From Bradyrhizobium sp. BTAi1 (GTDB lineage Bacteria > Pseudomonadota > Alphaproteobacteria > Rhizobiales > Xanthobacteraceae): a stretch of 64,000 nt of DNA. Location: NCBI RefSeq assembly GCF_000015165.1, contig NC_009485.1:1838001-1902000 (forward strand). Direction: 5' to 3'. The notes below the pieces were generated by a model, which saw nothing but the letters and a program-made list of their open reading frames with translations, was not told where the DNA came from and ran no database searches. Position numbers and translations under genes: made by a program. Below, piece after piece: positions 9,163 through 17,773 of the stretch; the first letter of the stretch is position 1, and each line of letters begins with the position of its first letter.

Positions 9163-9447
9163 TCACGCCTCGTTAACGCCCTCGTGACCCATGCGCTGAC
9201 GCGCAATGGTTGCCTCATGCTCGCGTAAGGCGGCCATGCCGAACAGGGTTGCCCCGCCGAGGCCGCCGATCAGTGCGCCGAGCGGCATGAAGGTGAAGAC
9301 CACCAGCATGCCGGCGTAGCCTTCGAATTCGCTGCTATTGAACAGCTGGATCCAGCCCAGTCCGAGGCCGATGCCCACCGTGGCGCCGCCCACGACGCCC
9401 ATGATCAGTCCCGCTATCGCGAGGAACGCGATTCTCATCTCAGCCAT
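9163..9447 (-). CDS. Small conserved-type membrane protein
   Basis: 94 residues: a first membrane helix (about 5-30, FLAIAGLIMGVVGGATVGIG), a short periplasmic-like segment (NSSEFEGYAG) and a second Gly-rich helix (about 47-72), then a charged cytoplasmic tail. Gly-xxx-Gly patterns in both helices suggest tight packing or oligomerisation. It lies between two NTF2-like paralogues on the same strand. Function unknown. Confidence 0.75.
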   Translation of the reverse strand: MAEMRIAFLAIAGLIMGVVGGATVGIGLGLGWIQLFNSSEFEGYAGMLVVFTFMPLGALIGGLGGATLFGMAALREHEATIARQRMGHEGVNEA

Positions 9448-9558
9448 GCCCCATCAACCGCCCGCTGATGGGTTCGGGGCGCAGAGGCGAGGTTCAATGA
9501 GCGGAACCTGGTGCCAGTGACGTTTGCGTGATCGGCGGTGATCCGCGTCGCGCTGGCC

Positions 9559-10005
9559 TCAGGGGCGGGCGGTGCCTGCGATCAGCAGCCGGCCGAGATC
9601 GCATTCGAGCACCTGCTGCACCAGGTCGAATGTATCCATGATCTCGCGGATACGGCTGATGCGGCCGTCGCGCAGGGTGTAGAAGGCGGCGAGGTCGTAT
9701 TGCACGATGCGGTCATTGTCGCGTTTGCGGAGGAAGATGCGCAGGTCGGCGGCAACCTGGTCGCCTTCGCAGATCATGGTCTTGATCTCGTGCCTGACAT
9801 CGGCATAGCGGCTGCGCGTCATCTCCCACATCTGCCGCACCTCGGCCTTGCCGACGCGGCGGCCGAGATGGGGAAAGATGTCGATCGGCGCCGAGGCGAA
9901 ATGCTCGATGTCCTCGCTGCAATGGGCCAGGACCGCGTCGAAATCGCCGGCGGCATGGGCCTCGAGCAGCTTGCGCACGCGCTGCTTGTTGATGTGCTCG
10001 ATCAT
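9559..10005 (-). CDS. NTF2-like (SnoaL-type) protein, paralogue 2
   Basis: 148 residues from the ATG at 10005 (MIEHINKQRVRKLLEAH). Motifs parallel to the paralogue at 8535: HCSEDIEHFASAPIDIFPHL, GRRVGKAEVRQMWE, and a C-terminal LRDGRISRIREIMDTFDLVQ. The shared GPID/APID-(M/I)FP-LG and (I/M)DTFDLV blocks show common descent. The upstream 36 codons of open frame look non-coding and were excluded. Ligand or reaction not predictable. Confidence 0.85.
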   Translation of the reverse strand: MIEHINKQRVRKLLEAHAAGDFDAVLAHCSEDIEHFASAPIDIFPHLGRRVGKAEVRQMWEMTRSRYADVRHEIKTMICEGDQVAADLRIFLRKRDNDRIVQYDLAAFYTLRDGRISRIREIMDTFDLVQQVLECDLGRLLIAGTARP

Positions 10006-10275
10006 CCTGTCTCCATGACGGGAAAGCCCACGCTTGCACCGGACTTTCTGAAGAGGGGGGCGCGCGACCGTCAATCGGCTCTCGTCACGTCCGGCCGCGA
10101 AAAGCGCCGGCACGGTGAACAGAAGCTTGGCGACCCGCAGCAGGCGCGGTCCGTTCTCTCAAGGCGTAGGTCACCCGCGCGGCCAAAAGGTTCGCGCCCG
10201 CCGCGGCGTCATGGTCCCCCGCGGAACCGGGTTGCGCCCCCGTCGTTAGACCGCAAACATCTGCGGAGCTCGATC

Positions 10276-10506
10276 ATGAAGACCATGCTTGCCATGTCCG
10301 TCGCGGCGCTGCCGCTGCTTTCCACCCAGGCTGCCGAGGCCAAGGGCTGCATCAAGGGCGCCATCGTCGGCAGCGTCGCCGGCCATTATGCCGGTCACCA
10401 CGGCATGCTCGGTGCCGCCGCCGGCTGCCTCTATGGCCGGCATCGCGCCAAGGAGCAGGATCGTCAGCAACAGCAGACCCAGGTGAACGGCCAGGGGCGG
10501 ATGTAG
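10276..10506 (+). CDS. Small secreted glycine-zipper protein
   Basis: 76 residues from the ATG at 10276. A Sec signal peptide (MKTMLAMSVAALPLLSTQA, cleavage near AEA-KG) is followed by a Gly-zipper segment GAIVGSVAGHYAGHHG and a second AAAGCLYG. Two Cys residues (KGC, AGC) may pair in the periplasm. The Gln-rich tail is unstructured. Such proteins often associate with the outer membrane; the specific role is unknown. Confidence 0.75.
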   Translation: MKTMLAMSVAALPLLSTQAAEAKGCIKGAIVGSVAGHYAGHHGMLGAAAGCLYGRHRAKEQDRQQQQTQVNGQGRM

Positions 10507-10637
10507 CTCGCGCCAGCCCGGGCGTGCGTTCATCCGGCGCCTCCCTTGAGCGTGAGTGACAATCGTCACGTTCGACGCAGCCCGTGTGGCTTATTCGATT
10601 GCGATCCGGTCCTCGCCCTGAGGACCTCCGCAACCGG

Positions 10638-11039
10638 ATGTTCGTCATGCTTGCCGCTTCGTCTCCCAGTTCGTCTGCGCCGAAGGCGCCCACCCTCAAT
10701 CTGTTGGAAGGAATGGCGCTGACTGCGTTGTTGCAGGCCATCCCGACCTATGCCGGTGCCGCGCTGATCCTCAAGGTCGCGCACAGCAGCGCCTTGCGAC
10801 CGGGCATCATCGGCTTCGTGACGATCGCGACGGTCATCCACGTGCTGCTGACCGCGCTGCTGGGACCGCGCCATCCGCGCCTGTTCAAACAGGCCTATGC
10901 TGCGGAGTTTTTCGATGCCTCGCTCGGCCTCGCCGACAAGGTGCTGCGCTGGCGCACGCAGCCGAAGGTCTCGCTGCAGCTGTTGACGTCGACCGTGATG
11001 CTCTCGCTGCTGTCGATCGCCGCGCTCACGATGGGGTGA
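10638..11039 (+). CDS. Hypothetical membrane protein
   Basis: 133 residues from the ATG at 10638 (a second ATG three codons on is equally possible). Three hydrophobic segments are visible: about 22-45 (MALTALLQAIPTYAGAALIL), 55-73 (IIGFVTIATVIHVLLTALLG) and the C-terminal 112-132. A cytoplasmic-like amphipathic stretch lies between the last two. No enzymatic motif. Followed by about 1.3 kb of repeat-derived DNA. Confidence 0.6.
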   Translation: MFVMLAASSPSSSAPKAPTLNLLEGMALTALLQAIPTYAGAALILKVAHSSALRPGIIGFVTIATVIHVLLTALLGPRHPRLFKQAYAAEFFDASLGLADKVLRWRTQPKVSLQLLTSTVMLSLLSIAALTMG

Positions 11040-11139
11040 GTGGCCGCCCGCCGCTCTCGATCCTCCTCAACGTGTCAAACAGCCCGCTCTACGCAGCTTG
11101 CTCGCGAGCTGAGCGCAAAGCGTATCGCTACCTCCGCTG

Positions 11140-11239
11140 TATTCCCCCGCGAAAGCGAGGAATCGAATGCGCTGCGGCCATCGATGTCGCACAGCCGTTT
11201 CAGCGTACCGGATCGCCTCGTCAAGCCGGACGATGACAG
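11140..11239. repeat. Degenerate palindromic dispersed repeat
   Basis: It begins with CCCCCGCGAAAGCGAGGAAT and ends in CCGGATCGCC...GGACGATGACAG. The end closely matches the right end of the element at 41337-41436 (GGATCGTCC...GGACGATGACAG), showing the same repeat family. Confidence 0.55.
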
Positions 11240-11271
11240 CTCAGTTGTTGCGATCGGCCCGCCCCGCACGC

Positions 11272-11391
11272 CGTCATTGCGAGGAGCGCAGCGACGAAGC
11301 AATCCAGAGTCCAGCTCGCGACTCTCGATCGCTTCCGCCTTCGCTCTGCGAGCCGCCGCGGACAGGTCGCTTTGCTCGCAACGACGGCTGC
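11272..11391. repeat. Dispersed palindromic repeat (CATTGCGAGGAGCGCAGCGA type)
   Basis: The left end CATTGCGAGGAGCGCAGCGA-CGAAGCAATCCAG and right end TCGCTTTGCTCGCAACGACG face each other. A second copy of the family is at 52861-52942. I recognise this type from Bradyrhizobium genomes, where it is abundant in intergenic DNA. Confidence 0.75.
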
Positions 11392-11499
11392 GGCTTCTTT
11401 CATGAAGATCACCAGCTTTCCTCCGTCGCTAAACGTCCATCCGCAGCGCACGTCCGCGATCTCGCGGCGCGTTTTGCGTCCGAGCTTTGATTTCGTCTT

Positions 11500-12125
11500 C
11501 GCCCTCCAGACAGAAGGGGGCAGGGAAGGCCGGGCGCTGGCCGCGCCCGTGGCCCGCCTGCAGAAAAGAAAGCAGGCGGCAGTCACCACAGGTCTGGCCG
11601 AAAACGTCCGGCCCTCCCTGCGCGATGGCTTTACGACTTATACGCGATCTCCCTGGGGACCGGCTGTCTTGCCCCCATCACCCGCCGGCAGCGCTCACCG
11701 CAAACCTGCAGGCTTGACCTCAGCACCGGGAGGCCAGGACCACGCGACTTCACCGTGCGAGCCGGATCGTTCGTCGGCGCAACCATCAGTCACGCTGCGA
11801 GCCGACACGCCCACCGCATTCCGCTGCCGACGTCCGTGACGACCGCGATACGTCCCCTCCGACGCAACGGAACGGGATGGACCATAATGCTGATTTGGCG
11901 AAGCCGCCAAAGGATTTATTTTTATCCGAAGGGCTGGACGGCGTTTGCAACGGGCGGGCCGATTTGCCCGACGGGCGGGTCAAGCCCTCAGCCCCTCTCG
12001 GGGGGACAAAGGCACGCGGCCTTCGTTGGCGCTGCACAGATAGGCGGAGGGCCCGCGTGTCTCTGACAGGACAGGTGCTGATGATGCGGTGCAGAGGCCC
12101 TACTGGCCTGTTGCGCGGCGCCTGA
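11500..12125. repeat. Long non-coding repeat-type region, no real gene
   Basis: About 600 bp with many short overlapping frames but no signal, domain or ribosome-binding site. It carries inverted segments such as CCCGCCTGCAGAAAAGAAAG/CAGGCGGCAG, and GCGGGCCGATTTGCCCGACG with its GGCGGGTC partner. The text resembles a long multi-copy intergenic element seen in Bradyrhizobiaceae. There is only one copy here, so repetition itself cannot be shown from this window. Confidence 0.5.
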
Positions 12126-12367
12126 TCAGGTCGCCGAGATCGACGGCCGCCCTGTCGTTTCGGGGTGATTCCTGCTATACGGTCCTTGAATGAGTCGGTG
12201 GTAGTTTATCAAATTTTGTAATTCGTTTTGCATTGAAGTTCGTCTGTCTGTTTCGCCTCAACGGCGTCGTTCTGGTCACGGGCCCGGCAGCTGTTTCGAG
12301 TGGGTCATTGGGCTGCTTGTCCTCGCAGCGTCACTTCATCACCACCCAATCTGAAAGGGACAGTTCG

Positions 12368-12730
12368 TTGAAGACAATTCCATTGATCGTTTTGCTCTCG
12401 ACACTGACGGCAACGGCGCTGCACGCCGAGGCACGCAATGACACACCGCAGGCCTTGGCCTGCATGAAGAAATACGGCTTCACTCCGGAGCAGTGGCGCG
12501 CCTATGCCGTACCGGCCGAAAAGGCCGAGCCATATCGATTGTGCCGGGACAGCGGCGGTCGCACAGACGCAGGCAAGGTCAAGGCCGCCTGTCTGGCGCA
12601 GGCGGGCGTCACCGCTCAGCAATGGAAGAACATGCAGGCCAGCGAGGCTCAGGGGGCGGCCTACAAGAGCTGTATGGCAGGCCACGGCATTGAAGTGACC
12701 GTGCGCCGCCGCAATGGAACGACGTTCTGA
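12368..12730 (+). CDS. Secreted hypothetical protein with TTG start
   Basis: 120 residues. The TTG at 12368 is chosen because it follows GAAAGGGACAG (ribosome-binding site) and opens directly into a signal peptide (LKTIPLIVLLSTLTATALHA-EA). The ATG-like frame further upstream would bury the signal peptide. The mature part is small and has four Cys (ACMKKYG, LCRDSG, ACLAQAG, SCMAGHG), in a duplicated pattern of C...KYGFTPEQWRAY and CLAQAGVTAQQWKNM. This suggests two related helical modules with disulfides. Function unknown. Confidence 0.65.
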   Translation: MKTIPLIVLLSTLTATALHAEARNDTPQALACMKKYGFTPEQWRAYAVPAEKAEPYRLCRDSGGRTDAGKVKAACLAQAGVTAQQWKNMQASEAQGAAYKSCMAGHGIEVTVRRRNGTTF

Positions 12731-12769
12731 TCAGCTGCTTGCTGTTCCGAGTGAGCCCTCAAGCTGCGT

Positions 12770-15700
12770 CTACCGCTTCTTCCACCCGCCGCGCTTTCCC
12801 GGAGCACCGCCGGTCGAGCGCGGGGCGGGGCCGAATTCGGGGCCGGACTCGCGGGAGTTGGTCGGCTGGATGATCTTGCTGCTGCCGCCGAAGGGCTTTG
12901 GCGGCAGCTTGGCATTGGGACGGTAGGGCAGGGATTCCGGGCCGTGCATCTCGTCGAGATGGGGCTTGTGGACTTTGGAGGCGCTGCGTGAGCCGCCGCT
13001 GAGGATATCGTCGAGCGATGGCGCGAGCGGGTCGCGGTTGCCGGACTTTCCGCTGCCACGGCCGCCGCGACTCGTGGGCCCCCCTCCCTGACCCTCCCCC
13101 ACGAGGGGGGAGGGAACGGAGGGACCGCCGGTGCGGGACGAGGAGCTCCGGGCAGAGCCCCGTCCCTTCATCGCTGTGGTCGGCAAATTGGCGGCGTCGC
13201 CGTATTTCTTGGCGCCGGCATAGGCGCCGGCCTTGCCCTGCACGGTGCGCTGCTTGGCGGTGGGATCGTCGACGACGGCGAGCTCGGTGGCGCGCAGGCG
13301 CTTGACCTCGTCGCGCAGGCGGGCCGCCTCTTCGAAGTTGAGATCCGCGGCGGCTTCGCGCATGCGGGTTTCGAGATCGGCCAGCACGGTCTCGAAATTG
13401 TGCCCGATCGAGATCACGTCATCGGTGGTGGTGCCTCCGCCGGTCTCGACCAGCACGTGGTCGCGCTCATAGACCGAGTTGAGGATGTCGCCGATCGACT
13501 TCTTGACGCTCTCCGGCGTGATGCCGTGGGCCGTGTTGTACTCGACCTGCTTCTCGCGGCGACGGTTGGTCTCGGCGATGGCGCGCTCCATCGAGCCGGT
13601 CATCTGGTCGGCGTAGAGGATCACCTTGCCGTCGACGTTGCGGGCGGCGCGGCCGATGGTCTGGATCAGCGAGGTCTCGCTGCGCAGAAAACCTTCCTTG
13701 TCGGCGTCGAGGATGGCGACCAGCGCGCATTCGGGAATGTCGAGGCCCTCGCGCAGCAGGTTGATGCCGACCAGCGCATCGAACGCGCCGAGCCGCAGGT
13801 CCCGGATGATCTCGATGCGCTCGATCGTGTCGATGTCGCTGTGCATGTAGCGGACGCGGATGCCCTGCTCGTGCAGATATTCGGTGAGGTCCTCGGCCAT
13901 GCGCTTGGTCAGCACCGTGATCAGCGAGCGATAGCCCTTCTGCGCGGTGGCGCGGACCTCGCCGAGCAGATCGTCGACCTGGGTGCGGGCGGGACGGATG
14001 TCGACCGGCGGGTCGATCAGTCCGGTCGGACGGATGACCTGCTCGACGAACACGCCGCCGGCCTCGTTCAGCTCCCAGCCGCCGGGCGTCGCGGAGACGG
14101 CCACCGTCTGCGGCCGCATCATGTCCCATTCCTCGAACCGCAACGGGCGGTTGTCCATGCAGGAGGGCAGGCGGAAGCCGTATTCAGCCAAGGTCGCCTT
14201 GCGGCGGAAGTCGCCGCGGAACATGCCGCCGATCTGCGGGATGGTGACGTGGCTCTCGTCGGCGAACACCAGCGCATTGTCGGGCACGTATTCGAACAGG
14301 GTCGGCGGCGGCTCGCCGGGGCGGCGGCCGGTCAGATAGCGCGAATAGTTCTCGATGCCGGCGCAACTTCCGGTCGCTTCCATCATCTCGATGTCGAAGG
14401 TGGTGCGCTGCTCCAGCCGCTGCGCCTCCAGCAGGCGGCCCTGGGCGTGCAACTGGTCGAGCCGGATCTTGAGCTCGTGCTTGATCGACTTGATCGCCTG
14501 CACCAGGGTCGGCCGCGGCGTGACATAGTGCGAATTCGCGTAGACCTTGATGAATTCGAGCTCGTCCTGCTTGTGGCCGGTGAGCGGATCGAACTCCTCG
14601 ATATTCTCGACGGTGTCGCCGAACAGGTTCACCCGCCAAGCGCGGTCCTCGTAGTGCGCCGGGAAGATGTCGACGACGTCGCCGCGCACCCGAAAGGTGC
14701 CGCGAGTGAAATCGTGCTGGGTGCGCTTGTATTGCAGAGCGACCAGATCGGCGATCAGCTGGCGCTGGTCGATGCGCTCGCCCTTCTTCAGCGCAAAGGT
14801 CATCGCGGTGTAGGTCTCGACCGAGCCGATACCGTAGATGCAGGACACCGAGGCGACGATGATGACGTCGTCCCGCTCCAGCAGCGCACGCGTCGCGGCG
14901 TGGCGCATCCGGTCGATCTGCTCGTTGATCGAGGAGTCCTTCTCGATATAGGTGTCGGTGCGCGGGACGTAGGCCTCGGGCTGGTAATAGTCGTAATACG
15001 AGACGAAGTACTCGACCGCATTGTCCGGGAAGAAGCTCTTGAACTCGCCATAGAGCTGCGCAGCGAGCGTCTTGTTGGGGGCGAGAATGATCGCCGGGCG
15101 CTGTGTCGCCTCGATCACCTTGGCCATGGTGTAGGTCTTGCCCGAGCCGGTGACGCCGAGCAGCACTTGGGTGCGGTCGTTGCGATTGATGCCCTCGACC
15201 AGTTCCGCGATCGCCTGCGGCTGATCGCCCTTGGGCTCGTAGGCCGATTTGATCTCGAAGCGGACGCCGCCTTCCGACTTGTCCGGGCGTGGCGGCCGAT
15301 GGGGCGTCCACAGTTTCAGCGAGCCGTCGTCCCTGCGGAACTCGGGGCGGCCCTCGCGGATCAGGGCCTCCAGCGCCTCGGCCGTGGCCTTGACCCCCAG
15401 CGCCTCCATCTTGTTGCGCGGCGGTCGCGCCAGCGCCTCCTCGTCATCCTCGGCGGTCGGCAGCCCGAGCTGCCGCGCCAGCTCGGGATCGAGCGTCGGG
15501 ATGGTGGCGGCCGTGCCGTATGTCGCCTGCGGAGCTTCAGCGAGGCCGGTCAGCGCCTGGCTTTCATCCGTGGTGCTCGACCCGTCATCTCCCGGCGTCG
15601 CGGCGGCGCCGTCCGCAGCCGCGAGCGGACGAGCCCCAGCCGGCTGGGGATTGGGCCGCATCGGCATCGGATGGTCGGCTGCATCGCGGCCGGCGATATC

Positions 15701-15946
15701 GGCCCCCTTGCCTTTGGTCGACGCGCGGGCACGATGCGCGGCCGCCTCGCCGCCGCTGCGACGGTCCCACGAATTGTCGGGCGGCGGCTTCAATCCCGTT
15801 GAGGAACCGATGCCGCTCTCACCCCGATTGATGGCGGGGTTGAGCAGTTCGGCGAGCGCCGGCGCGATCGGCTGCACGTCCGGGCGGTGCGCTTTGGATT
15901 TCGGAGTTCGGCCAGGCTTCTTGGGAGTGTCGGAGGTCTTCGCCAT
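12770..15946 (-). CDS. uvrB: UvrABC system protein B, extended form
   Basis: Damage-recognition helicase of nucleotide excision repair. Of 1058 residues, the canonical UvrB begins near 229 ([16 protein letters not shown]). It contains Walker A GVTGSGKT (264-271), the beta-hairpin [28 protein letters not shown], the helicase motif [13 protein letters not shown] and the UVR motif ([16 protein letters not shown]). Two extensions make it much longer than the ~670-residue norm: about 228 N-terminal residues rich in Ala/Pro/Ser and about 174 C-terminal basic, low-complexity residues. The ATG at 15946 ([18 protein letters not shown]) is preferred over an earlier in-frame start. No GAAC-N7-GAAC or GTTC-N7-GTTC SOS box was seen upstream. 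Confidence 0.96.
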   Translation of the reverse strand: MAKTSDTPKKPGRTPKSKAHRPDVQPIAPALAELLNPAINRGESGIGSSTGLKPPPDNSWDRRSGGEAAAHRARASTKGKGADIAGRDAADHPMPMRPNPQPAGARPLAAADGAAATPGDDGSSTTDESQALTGLAEAPQATYGTAATIPTLDPELARQLGLPTAEDDEEALARPPRNKMEALGVKATAEALEALIREGRPEFRRDDGSLKLWTPHRPPRPDKSEGGVRFEIKSAYEPKGDQPQAIAELVEGINRNDRTQVLLGVTGSGKTYTMAKVIEATQRPAIILAPNKTLAAQLYGEFKSFFPDNAVEYFVSYYDYYQPEAYVPRTDTYIEKDSSINEQIDRMRHAATRALLERDDVIIVASVSCIYGIGSVETYTAMTFALKKGERIDQRQLIADLVALQYKRTQHDFTRGTFRVRGDVVDIFPAHYEDRAWRVNLFGDTVENIEEFDPLTGHKQDELEFIKVYANSHYVTPRPTLVQAIKSIKHELKIRLDQLHAQGRLLEAQRLEQRTTFDIEMMEATGSCAGIENYSRYLTGRRPGEPPPTLFEYVPDNALVFADESHVTIPQIGGMFRGDFRRKATLAEYGFRLPSCMDNRPLRFEEWDMMRPQTVAVSATPGGWELNEAGGVFVEQVIRPTGLIDPPVDIRPARTQVDDLLGEVRATAQKGYRSLITVLTKRMAEDLTEYLHEQGIRVRYMHSDIDTIERIEIIRDLRLGAFDALVGINLLREGLDIPECALVAILDADKEGFLRSETSLIQTIGRAARNVDGKVILYADQMTGSMERAIAETNRRREKQVEYNTAHGITPESVKKSIGDILNSVYERDHVLVETGGGTTTDDVISIGHNFETVLADLETRMREAAADLNFEEAARLRDEVKRLRATELAVVDDPTAKQRTVQGKAGAYAGAKKYGDAANLPTTAMKGRGSARSSSSRTGGPSVPSPLVGEGQGGGPTSRGGRGSGKSGNRDPLAPSLDDILSGGSRSASKVHKPHLDEMHGPESLPYRPNAKLPPKPFGGSSKIIQPTNSRESGPEFGPAPRSTGGAPGKRGGWKKR
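13077..13123. repeat. Palindromic repeat element inside the uvrB coding sequence
   Basis: The near-perfect hairpin CCCTCCCCC-ACGA-GGGGGGAGGG (13092-13114) with G/C-run flanks. It is in frame with uvrB and adds the peptide [15 protein letters not shown] to the C-terminal tail. Peptides of the SPLVGEG type are a known by-product of intergenic REP-like elements landing in genes. Confidence 0.6.
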
Positions 15947-16093
15947 GCGCCGAATATGGGACGGGAGGCGCCGACATGAAAGAGCGATTGCACGACAGCC
16001 AGCACCTTGCTGACAGCATGGTGGCAGCAGCACGGCTTGTGGACAAGTCGCCGGCGCAGGGCGCCCGGCGGTGCCGGATCATCCCCGGACGGA

Positions 16094-16119
16094 GTGGCGG
16101 CGCCGCAGGGCGCCGCCAC
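16094..16119 (-). terminator. Strong hairpin, possible terminator of the gene at 16127-16309
   Basis: A perfect 11-bp stem, GTGGCGGCGCC/GGCGCCGCCAC, with the loop GCAG, only 8 bp beyond the stop codon of the minus-strand gene. No T-run follows, so termination is likely weak or Rho-assisted. Confidence 0.4.
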
Positions 16120-16126
16120 GACGACG

Positions 16127-16309
16127 CTAATGACGGGTCGGAGGCTCGACGATGTCGAGATGGACGCCCTGGCAGGCGACGCATTGCAGCGCCCAATACT
16201 CGGAACCGCCGCGGCCATTGATGACGCTCAGAATGCTCAGTTCCCCATCGCAATCAGGGCATCGCGTTCGAACGGAGTAGGTCAGGTGTTTGAGGGCAGG
16301 CTCAGCCAT
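16127..16309 (-). CDS. Small zinc-ribbon-like protein (60 aa)
   Basis: 60 residues with two CxxC knuckles, RCPDCDG (about 16-22) and QCVACQG (about 42-48), separated by a beta-like segment. This is the layout of a minimal zinc ribbon. No signal peptide is present. The Cys pairs and the matched hairpin after the stop support a real gene. A nucleic-acid or protein-binding role is only inferred. Confidence 0.7.
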   Translation of the reverse strand: MAEPALKHLTYSVRTRCPDCDGELSILSVINGRGGSEYWALQCVACQGVHLDIVEPPTRH

Positions 16310-16478
16310 GAATTGCAGTCCGCATTACCAATACGCTTGGCATTTCGAATGATGGGTATGAATGCTCGGATCGACGTGGCTTCGGTAAGCTCCTACTGTC
16401 GGAGATTGCTCCGTACCGCGCTATCCGTCTTTTCACGGGGTTTGGTCGATATCTTGGATCGGCTGCAAATCCGCCGCA

Positions 16479-16691
16479 CTATGACCACCGCGTGCGGAAC
16501 CGGTCGATATGACTCTTGGCGTCGGCCACGGCCCTATCTGCATCCGACCATGCAAAGCCGACCTCGACCGAGGGAAACGAAACACCATTAATCACCACAG
16601 GAGACATATCGACGCGGCGGATTCGTGCGTGCCACAAGCCGCGCCCTGCTTCGAAGGATTCTATGGCAAAATCTTCGTACAAGTTCGTCAT
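16479..16691 (-). CDS. Small hypothetical protein (70 aa)
   Basis: 70 residues, MTNLYEDFAIESFEAG at the start, with alternating strands (GLWHARIRRVDMSPVV, SFPSVEVGFAWSDADR) and a C-terminal amphipathic helix (AVADAKSHIDRFRTRW). The pattern resembles a small alpha/beta domain. No membrane or secretion signal. Function not recognised. Confidence 0.6.
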   Translation of the reverse strand: MTNLYEDFAIESFEAGRGLWHARIRRVDMSPVVINGVSFPSVEVGFAWSDADRAVADAKSHIDRFRTRWS

Positions 16692-16757
16692 TGTCCAGCC
16701 CTGGATATGATGAACGGCGATGACAGCATTAATACGTCGAACTACATGTGAACGGGT

Positions 16758-17681
16758 TCACACCGCTGCATCTTTTTTGCTGGCCTCCTTGCGCTGAGAA
16801 TTCCGTGTCGCGGACAGTGCCGCCGCCTGCATGATCCAGCGCCGGAAGGCGGTGAAGTCGCGCTGGCCAGCTTGAAAGCTGCGATAGACGAGATACCAAC
16901 GCTCGCCTTTTGGCACCGTCAGAGCAAAGGGTGCGACCAAACGTCCGGCGGCGAGATCGTCATCGATGTAGGGGCGGATGCCCATCGCGACGCCAAGCCC
17001 GTCGATAGCCGCTTGCAGCGCATGGCCGTAATACTGAAACTCCGTACCTCGTGCTGTGATGCGCGAGACTCCGGCAGCCTTCAACCAAAGTGACCAGTCC
17101 TCGGCGGCATGGGACACCCGCAGCAGGCTTGGTCCTTTGAGGTCACTCGGTCGCTTCAGGGTTGCAGCCAGCCGCGGCGTGCATACCGGCACGAGGTCGG
17201 CGGCAAACAGCGGTTCGGCGACGAGCCCCGGCCAGGCGCCATCGCCCAGTCGGATGCCGCAGCTCCAATCGTCGCCGAACGGCACGGCCGCGCCGCCGGT
17301 GGTGATGCGCACCTCGATGTCGGGCTCCTCCTCGCTGAAATCGGCGAGCCGCGGGATCAGCCATTTCATCGCGAAGGTCGGTCCGACGCCCAGCGTCAGC
17401 ACGCGCATCGACGACGGCGCCATGATCTGCGCGGTCAGGCTGGACAACGCGTCGAAGATCGGGGTGAGCCCGCTCTGATAGGCGCGGCCGGCCGCGGTGA
17501 GCGCCAGCCGGTTGGCCTTGCGCTCGAACAGGACGACGCCGAGGCGCTGCTCCAGCAGGTTGACCATGCGGCTGATCGCGGCGGCCGAGACGTTGAGCTC
17601 GGTGCCCGCCGCGGCGAAGCTGCCGGTGCGGGCTGCCGCCTCGAATGCCTTGATGCCGTTCAGAAACAGAAGCCGCCGCAT
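16758..17681 (-). CDS. LysR-family transcriptional regulator (GcvA-like)
   Basis: 307 residues from the ATG at 17681 (MRRLLFLNGIKAFEAAARTG). The N-terminal winged helix-turn-helix (about 5-63) contains SFAAAGTELNVSAAAISRMV and LEQRLGVVLFERKANRLALT. The effector-binding domain (about 92-290) has the GcvA-type layout (GPTFAMKWLIPRLADF, FGDDWSCGIRLGDG). It is divergent from the TauE/SafE permease at 17774 across 92 bp, the usual arrangement for a LysR regulator and its target. The effector is unknown. Confidence 0.92.
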   Translation of the reverse strand: MRRLLFLNGIKAFEAAARTGSFAAAGTELNVSAAAISRMVNLLEQRLGVVLFERKANRLALTAAGRAYQSGLTPIFDALSSLTAQIMAPSSMRVLTLGVGPTFAMKWLIPRLADFSEEEPDIEVRITTGGAAVPFGDDWSCGIRLGDGAWPGLVAEPLFAADLVPVCTPRLAATLKRPSDLKGPSLLRVSHAAEDWSLWLKAAGVSRITARGTEFQYYGHALQAAIDGLGVAMGIRPYIDDDLAAGRLVAPFALTVPKGERWYLVYRSFQAGQRDFTAFRRWIMQAAALSATRNSQRKEASKKDAAV

Positions 17682-17773
17682 GCCAGCCCTCAGGAAAACT
17701 GATGGAGGGCAAGATAACTCGGTTTGTGCCGCGGCCGCCAGTGCGACATCCTCGCTTGCAGAGGAGATCAGCC

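Noticed and set aside
11372..11839. 155-codon plus-strand frame in the gene-free repeat block
   Set aside because: Translation is repeat-derived (Pro/Ser/Arg-rich) and lacks a ribosome-binding site; treated as repeat DNA.
13400..15802. 800-codon plus-strand frame opposite uvrB
   Set aside because: Antisense shadow; the minus strand encodes all UvrB motifs continuously.
15947..16126. SOS/LexA box upstream of uvrB
   Set aside because: No GAAC-N7-GAAC or GTTC-N7-GTTC was found in the upstream region.
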